Below, in pieces: positions 55,193 through 58,528 of a DNA stretch of 58,528 bases. Under the pieces are notes generated by a model. It was not told the DNA's origin. It was given only the letters and a program-made list of their open reading frames with translations, and searched no databases. Position numbers and translations under genes: made by a program. The DNA comes from Kiloniellales bacterium (GTDB lineage: Bacteria > Pseudomonadota > Alphaproteobacteria > Kiloniellales > JAKSDN01): positions 1 through 58,528 of the forward strand of contig JANQLT010000240.1 in the NCBI GenBank assembly GCA_028280455.1, in the 5' to 3' direction. Position 1 is the first letter of the stretch. The number at the start of each line of letters is the position of its first letter.

Positions 55193-56626
55193 ATGAGCCA
55201 CCTCGCCACCACCGACAGCCTGTTTTTCGATCGCGCCGGCCTCGATCGGGGCCGAGTCGAAGGGCAGGTCGAGGCGGCGCTGCAGGGCGCCGACGACGGC
55301 GAGCTGTTCCTCGAGTACTGCCAATCGGAGAGCCTCGGCTACGACGACGGCCGGCTGAAGAGCGCCAGCTTCGACACCTCCCAGGGCTTCGGCCTGCGCG
55401 CCGTGGCCGGCGAGGCGGCCGGCTACGCCCATGCCAGCGACCTCTCCGAGGCCGCGATCCGGCGCGCCGCCGAGACCGTCAAGGCGGTCCGGGCCGGCCA
55501 TGCCGGCACCATGGCCGCGGCGCCCCACGGCACCAACCAGCAGCTCTACAGCGACCTCAACCCGCTGGGCGAAGTGCCCTTCGAGCAGAAGGTCGGCCTG
55601 CTCGGCGAGATCGACAGCTACCTGCGCGGCAAGGAGCCCCGGGTCAAGCAGGTCTCCGCCTCGGTCTCCGGCTCCTGGCAGGCGATCCAGATCCTGCGCG
55701 CCGGCGGCGAGCGCTTCGCCGACGTCCGGCCGCTCGTGCGGCTCAACGTCGCCGTGGTGGTCGCCCAGGGCGAGCGCATGGAGACCGGCAGCTACGGCGC
55801 CGGCGGCCGGCGCTCGGTGACCGGCCTGATCGAGCCCGGCTTCTGGCAGTCGATCGCCGACGAGGCGCTGCGCCAGGGCCTGGCCAACCTCGAGTCGGTC
55901 GACGCCCCGGCCGGCGAGATGAAGGTGGTGCTCGGCTCCGGCTGGCCGGGCATCCTGCTGCACGAGGCCGTCGGCCACGGCCTGGAGGGCGACTTCAACC
56001 GCAAGCAGACCTCTGCCTTCGCCGGCCTGCTCGGCGAGCGGGTGGCCAGCCCCGGCGTCACGGTGATCGACGACGGCACCCTGGCGGACCGCCGCGGCTC
56101 GCTGACCATCGACGACGAGGGCACGGCGACCCAGTCGACCACCCTGATCGAGGACGGCATCCTGGTCGGCTACATGCAGGACCGGCAGAACGCCCATCTC
56201 ATGGGCATGACGCCGACCGGCAACGGCCGGCGGCAGAGCTACGCCCACATCCCCATGCCGCGCATGACCAACACCTACATGCTGGCCGGCGAGCGCGACC
56301 CCGAGGAGATCCTGGCCTCGGTCGACAAGGGGCTCTTCGCCGTCTCCTTCGGCGGCGGCCAGGTCGACATCACCTCGGGCAAGTTCGTCTTCACCTGCAC
56401 CGAGGCCTACCTGGTCGAGAACGGCAAGAAGGGCCCGGCCGTGAAGGGCGCGACCCTGATCGGCAACGGCCCCGACGTGCTGACCAAGGTCTCGATGATC
56501 GGCAACGACATGGCGCTCGACAGCGGCATCGGCACCTGCGGCAAGGAAGGCCAGGGCGTGCCGGTCGGCGTCGGCCAGCCGACCCTGCTGATCGACGGCC
56601 TGACGGTCGGCGGCACCGCGGCCTAG
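55193..56626 (+). CDS. tldD: Metalloprotease TldD
   Basis: A 477-residue U62-family protease subunit. The metal motif HEAVGHGLEGD starts at His257, and the C-terminal CGKEGQGVPVGVGQPTLLID completes the site. GVTVIDDGTLADRRGSLTID is another hallmark. With its partner TldE/PmbA (not in this window) it degrades unfolded or ribosomally made peptides in the cytosol. An AAGGA site precedes the ATG. tldD next to cox genes is a familiar alphaproteobacterial order. Confidence 0.95.
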   Translation: MSHLATTDSLFFDRAGLDRGRVEGQVEAALQGADDGELFLEYCQSESLGYDDGRLKSASFDTSQGFGLRAVAGEAAGYAHASDLSEAAIRRAAETVKAVRAGHAGTMAAAPHGTNQQLYSDLNPLGEVPFEQKVGLLGEIDSYLRGKEPRVKQVSASVSGSWQAIQILRAGGERFADVRPLVRLNVAVVVAQGERMETGSYGAGGRRSVTGLIEPGFWQSIADEALRQGLANLESVDAPAGEMKVVLGSGWPGILLHEAVGHGLEGDFNRKQTSAFAGLLGERVASPGVTVIDDGTLADRRGSLTIDDEGTATQSTTLIEDGILVGYMQDRQNAHLMGMTPTGNGRRQSYAHIPMPRMTNTYMLAGERDPEEILASVDKGLFAVSFGGGQVDITSGKFVFTCTEAYLVENGKKGPAVKGATLIGNGPDVLTKVSMIGNDMALDSGIGTCGKEGQGVPVGVGQPTLLIDGLTVGGTAA

Positions 56627-56835
56627 CGCCGTTTGCACGCCGGCGCGAGTCTGCACGCCGAGCGCCTGATCGCTGGCCGGTCTCCTATCTCATGTCCCAG
56701 ATGGCCTGATATAGATCTCTAGATCTCTAGGTCTTTTCTATATAGAATAATATATCATTTCTCTTGCAATGGAAACTGATTCGATGTATCAAATTATATC
56801 GCAAAGCAAATACGATATATAATTATAGATCGAAA
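56627..56835 (+). promoter_or_regulatory. AT-rich control region of hipBA
   Basis: From about 56710 the sequence turns strongly AT-rich. It holds the tandem octamer AGATCTCT (56713-56720 and 56721-56728) and an inverted repeat TATATCG (56795-56801) / CGATATA (56813-56819) with an 11-base spacer, ending 17 bases before the hipB start. HipB operators in E. coli are TATCC/GGATA inverted repeats, so this is a good operator candidate. A promoter is likely, but I cannot fix its boxes. Confidence 0.65.
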
Positions 56836-57171
56836 ATGCCATACGATGTCGAACGCCTTGCCCAGGCCCTCAAGGCTGCACGGCTAGCAAAAGGCCTGAG
56901 CCAGCGGGCCCTCGCCCAAGCCTCGGGCCTGCCGCAAAGCCACATCTCGAACATCGAGCGAGGCGCCGTCGACTTGCGGGTCTCGAGCCTCATTCAGCTC
57001 GCCCGCCACCTCGACCTGGAGCTCACGCTCGTGCCGCGCCATGCCGTGCCTGCGGTCAATGCCATCGTCAGGAGCAGCGGCGGCAGAGGGTCGCCAAGGC
57101 AGGCGACCGAGAGGCTCCCGGCCGACGCCCAGCGGCCGGCCTACAGTCTCGACGACGACGACGATGGCTGA
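56836..57171 (+). CDS. hipB: HipB-like XRE-family antitoxin/repressor
   Basis: A 111-residue protein with one helix-turn-helix (about residues 6-60: LAKGLSQRALAQASGLPQSH, then NIERGAVDLRVSSLIQLARH). The tail is flexible and ends in acidic DDDDDG. HipB proteins bind HipA and repress their own operon. The ATG at 56836 gives MPYDVERLA; an upstream in-frame ATG at 56764 lies in AT-rich DNA and is less likely. The gene overlaps hipA by eight bases. Confidence 0.85.
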   Translation: MPYDVERLAQALKAARLAKGLSQRALAQASGLPQSHISNIERGAVDLRVSSLIQLARHLDLELTLVPRHAVPAVNAIVRSSGGRGSPRQATERLPADAQRPAYSLDDDDDG

Positions 57172-58396
57172 TGTTTCCACCCTCGACCTGCGGCTCCACG
57201 GCGAGCCCATAGGCACCCTGACCAACGTCGGCGGCGACCGCACGCTCCTCGCTTTCAGGGATGCCTACATCGACGATCGCGACCGGCCCGTCCTGAGCCT
57301 CGGCTTCAAGGACCGACTCGGCGAGCTGATGACCGACTTCCGTCCCACCCGGACCCGCGTCTTGCCCTTCTTCTCCAACCTGCTGCCGGAAGGGCACCTG
57401 CGCAGCTATCTGGCGGAGCGGGCCGGCCTGAGCCCCGTGCGCGAGTTCTTCCTGCTCTGGGCGCTCGGGCCGGACCTGCCGGGGGCCGTGTCCATCGCGC
57501 CCAGCGACGGCGAAGCGTGGCCGCCGGCTGCGGGCCAGGACGGCGCCAGTCCACGGCGTGAGCACTCGCGGCTGGCCGGCCCGCTGAGGTTCTCCCTGGC
57601 CGGCGTCCAGCTCAAGTTCTCCGCGGTCAACGAGTCTACCGGTGGCTTGACGATCCCGGCCGAGGGCGTCGGCGGCTCCTGGATCGTGAAGCTGCCCTCG
57701 TCGCGCTTCCCGAGCGTGCCGGAGAACGAGTTCTCCATGCTCAGCTTGGCGCGCCTCGTCGGCATCGACGTGCCCAGGATCCGGCTCCTGGATCTCGACG
57801 CGATCGGCAATCTTCCGGAGGGCCTCGGCGCCATCGCCGGCCAGGCTCTGGCGATCGAGCGCTTCGACCGCGCGCCGGACGGCGGTCGCGTTCACATCGA
57901 GGACTTCGCCCAGGTGTTCGGAGTCTATCCCGAAGACAAATATAAGAAGGCGAGCTTGCGGAACATCGCCTCGGTGATCGCGGTGGAAGGCAGCCAGGCC
58001 GACATCGCGGAACTGATCCGGCGCCTGACCTTCAGCATGCTGATCGGCAATGCCGACATGCACCTGAAGAACTGGTCGCTGATCTACCCGGACCGGCGCA
58101 GCGCGAGGCTATCGCCCGCCTACGATCTGCTCTCGACGGTGGCCTACCTGCCGGACAGGAACGCCGCCTTGACCGTCAGTCGAAGCAAGCGGTTCGACGA
58201 CTTCTCGAGAGACGAGCTCGAGCATCTCGCGGCGAAGGCGCGACTGCCCGCGACTCTCGTCCTGGAAAGCGCGCGCGAGACGGTCGCGCTGTTCCATCAA
58301 CACTGGCGGACCGAGAAGGCGAACCTGCCTTTGCCGGGCAGTGTCGTCCGGGCAATCGACGACCACGTGGCCAGCGTGCCGATCGCTCGCGACTAG
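57164..58396 (+). CDS. hipA: HipA-family serine/threonine kinase toxin
   Basis: A 410-residue kinase from the ATG at 57164. The N-terminal subdomain has LPFFSNLLPEGHLRSYLAER. The core has LAGVQLKFSA, GGSWIVKLPSSRFPSVPENE with the ATP-binding lysine, AIERFDR, and the catalytic loop IGNADMHLKNWSLIYPDRR with Asp and Asn. SPAYDLLSTVAY is the metal-binding Asp motif. In E. coli HipA phosphorylates glutamyl-tRNA synthetase to cause persistence; the target here is not known. All key residues appear intact. Confidence 0.9.
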   Translation: MADVSTLDLRLHGEPIGTLTNVGGDRTLLAFRDAYIDDRDRPVLSLGFKDRLGELMTDFRPTRTRVLPFFSNLLPEGHLRSYLAERAGLSPVREFFLLWALGPDLPGAVSIAPSDGEAWPPAAGQDGASPRREHSRLAGPLRFSLAGVQLKFSAVNESTGGLTIPAEGVGGSWIVKLPSSRFPSVPENEFSMLSLARLVGIDVPRIRLLDLDAIGNLPEGLGAIAGQALAIERFDRAPDGGRVHIEDFAQVFGVYPEDKYKKASLRNIASVIAVEGSQADIAELIRRLTFSMLIGNADMHLKNWSLIYPDRRSARLSPAYDLLSTVAYLPDRNAALTVSRSKRFDDFSRDELEHLAAKARLPATLVLESARETVALFHQHWRTEKANLPLPGSVVRAIDDHVASVPIARD

Positions 58397-58400
58397 TACC

Positions 58401-58431
58401 GGACTGCGATGAGGTGGACTCATCGCAGTCC
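58401..58431. repeat. Hairpin after hipA (copy 1)
   Basis: Perfect 13-bp stem GGACTGCGATGAG with a five-base loop, beginning five bases after the hipA stop. No T-run follows, so it is a weak candidate terminator. The core CTGCGATGAG recurs at 58494-58528. Confidence 0.75.
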
Positions 58432-58493
58432 GTATGGCGTTCAAGCGCCACGCAGGCTTTCCTCGCTTCGCTGCGGGCGCGCGGTCGCGCTTG

Positions 58494-58528
58494 CCAAGCT
58501 GCGATGAGGGGACCTCATCGCAGCTTGG
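58494..58528. repeat. Hairpin at window end (copy 2)
   Basis: Perfect 16-bp stem CCAAGCTGCGATGAGG with a three-base loop. It shares its core with the hairpin at 58401 and is the last sequence in the window. Between the two hairpins (58432-58493) I see nothing. Confidence 0.8.

Overview
The window is GC-rich, densely coded DNA from an alphaproteobacterium, most likely a Rhodospirillales-like lineage. This rests on gene order (tldD near ctaC-ctaD-ctaB-ctaG-ctaE-DUF983-SURF1, then thrC and an M16 peptidase), a RutR-type pyrimidine regulator, NMT1/SsuBC-like and BMP-family importers, a TRAP transporter and translationally overlapping operons. No rRNA, tRNA or CRISPR array was recognised.

Region 1 (1-25692) is a pyrimidine uptake and breakdown locus. 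From left to right it holds: a minus-strand operon with two amide hydrolases of unrelated folds and an ABC importer that is cut at the window edge by a fold-back; rutR; a lower-GC Panacea-type toxin-antitoxin pair; a DMT transporter; a long minus-strand operon preT-preA-BMP importer-codA; a lower-GC Fic toxin-antitoxin pair; and a minus-strand operon of a second BMP importer with cdd-deoC-deoA. Two near-perfect RutR operators (one mismatch each to TTGACCANNTGGTCAA) lie in the rutR/amidase divergent region and in front of preT. Read as a pathway, nucleosides enter by one BMP importer and nucleobases perhaps by the other. Cdd and CodA deaminate cytidine and cytosine, DeoA frees the base, DeoC splits deoxyribose phosphate, PreTA reduces uracil/thymine, and the two carbamoyl hydrolases finish the route. 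Dihydropyrimidinase is not present and is predicted just beyond the left edge or elsewhere.

Region 2 (25844-38310) is a mixed accessory region: a TRAP transporter whose dctP-type gene is separated from the dctQM-type genes by a strong hairpin and a MITE-like element, an Asp/Glu racemase-like protein, a methyltransferase, TPR and PEP-CTERM proteins, a serine hydrolase, a class A penicillin-binding protein, a Bcr/CflA efflux pump, and a cupin/VOC pair.

Region 3 (38307-56626) is the conserved aa3 cytochrome oxidase neighbourhood, transcribed leftward as one long near-continuous series from ctaC to a GNAT gene. It includes a 44-residue membrane protein between ctaB and ctaG. A TPR protein, a 1061-residue hybrid histidine kinase and a DUF3422 protein lie between ctaC and tldD.

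Region 4 (56627-58528) is a hipBA module behind an AT-rich control region with an inverted repeat, ending in two related perfect hairpins, the second of which is the last sequence in the window. Both window ends are therefore palindromic. Several dispersed REP/MITE-like palindromes lie between genes.
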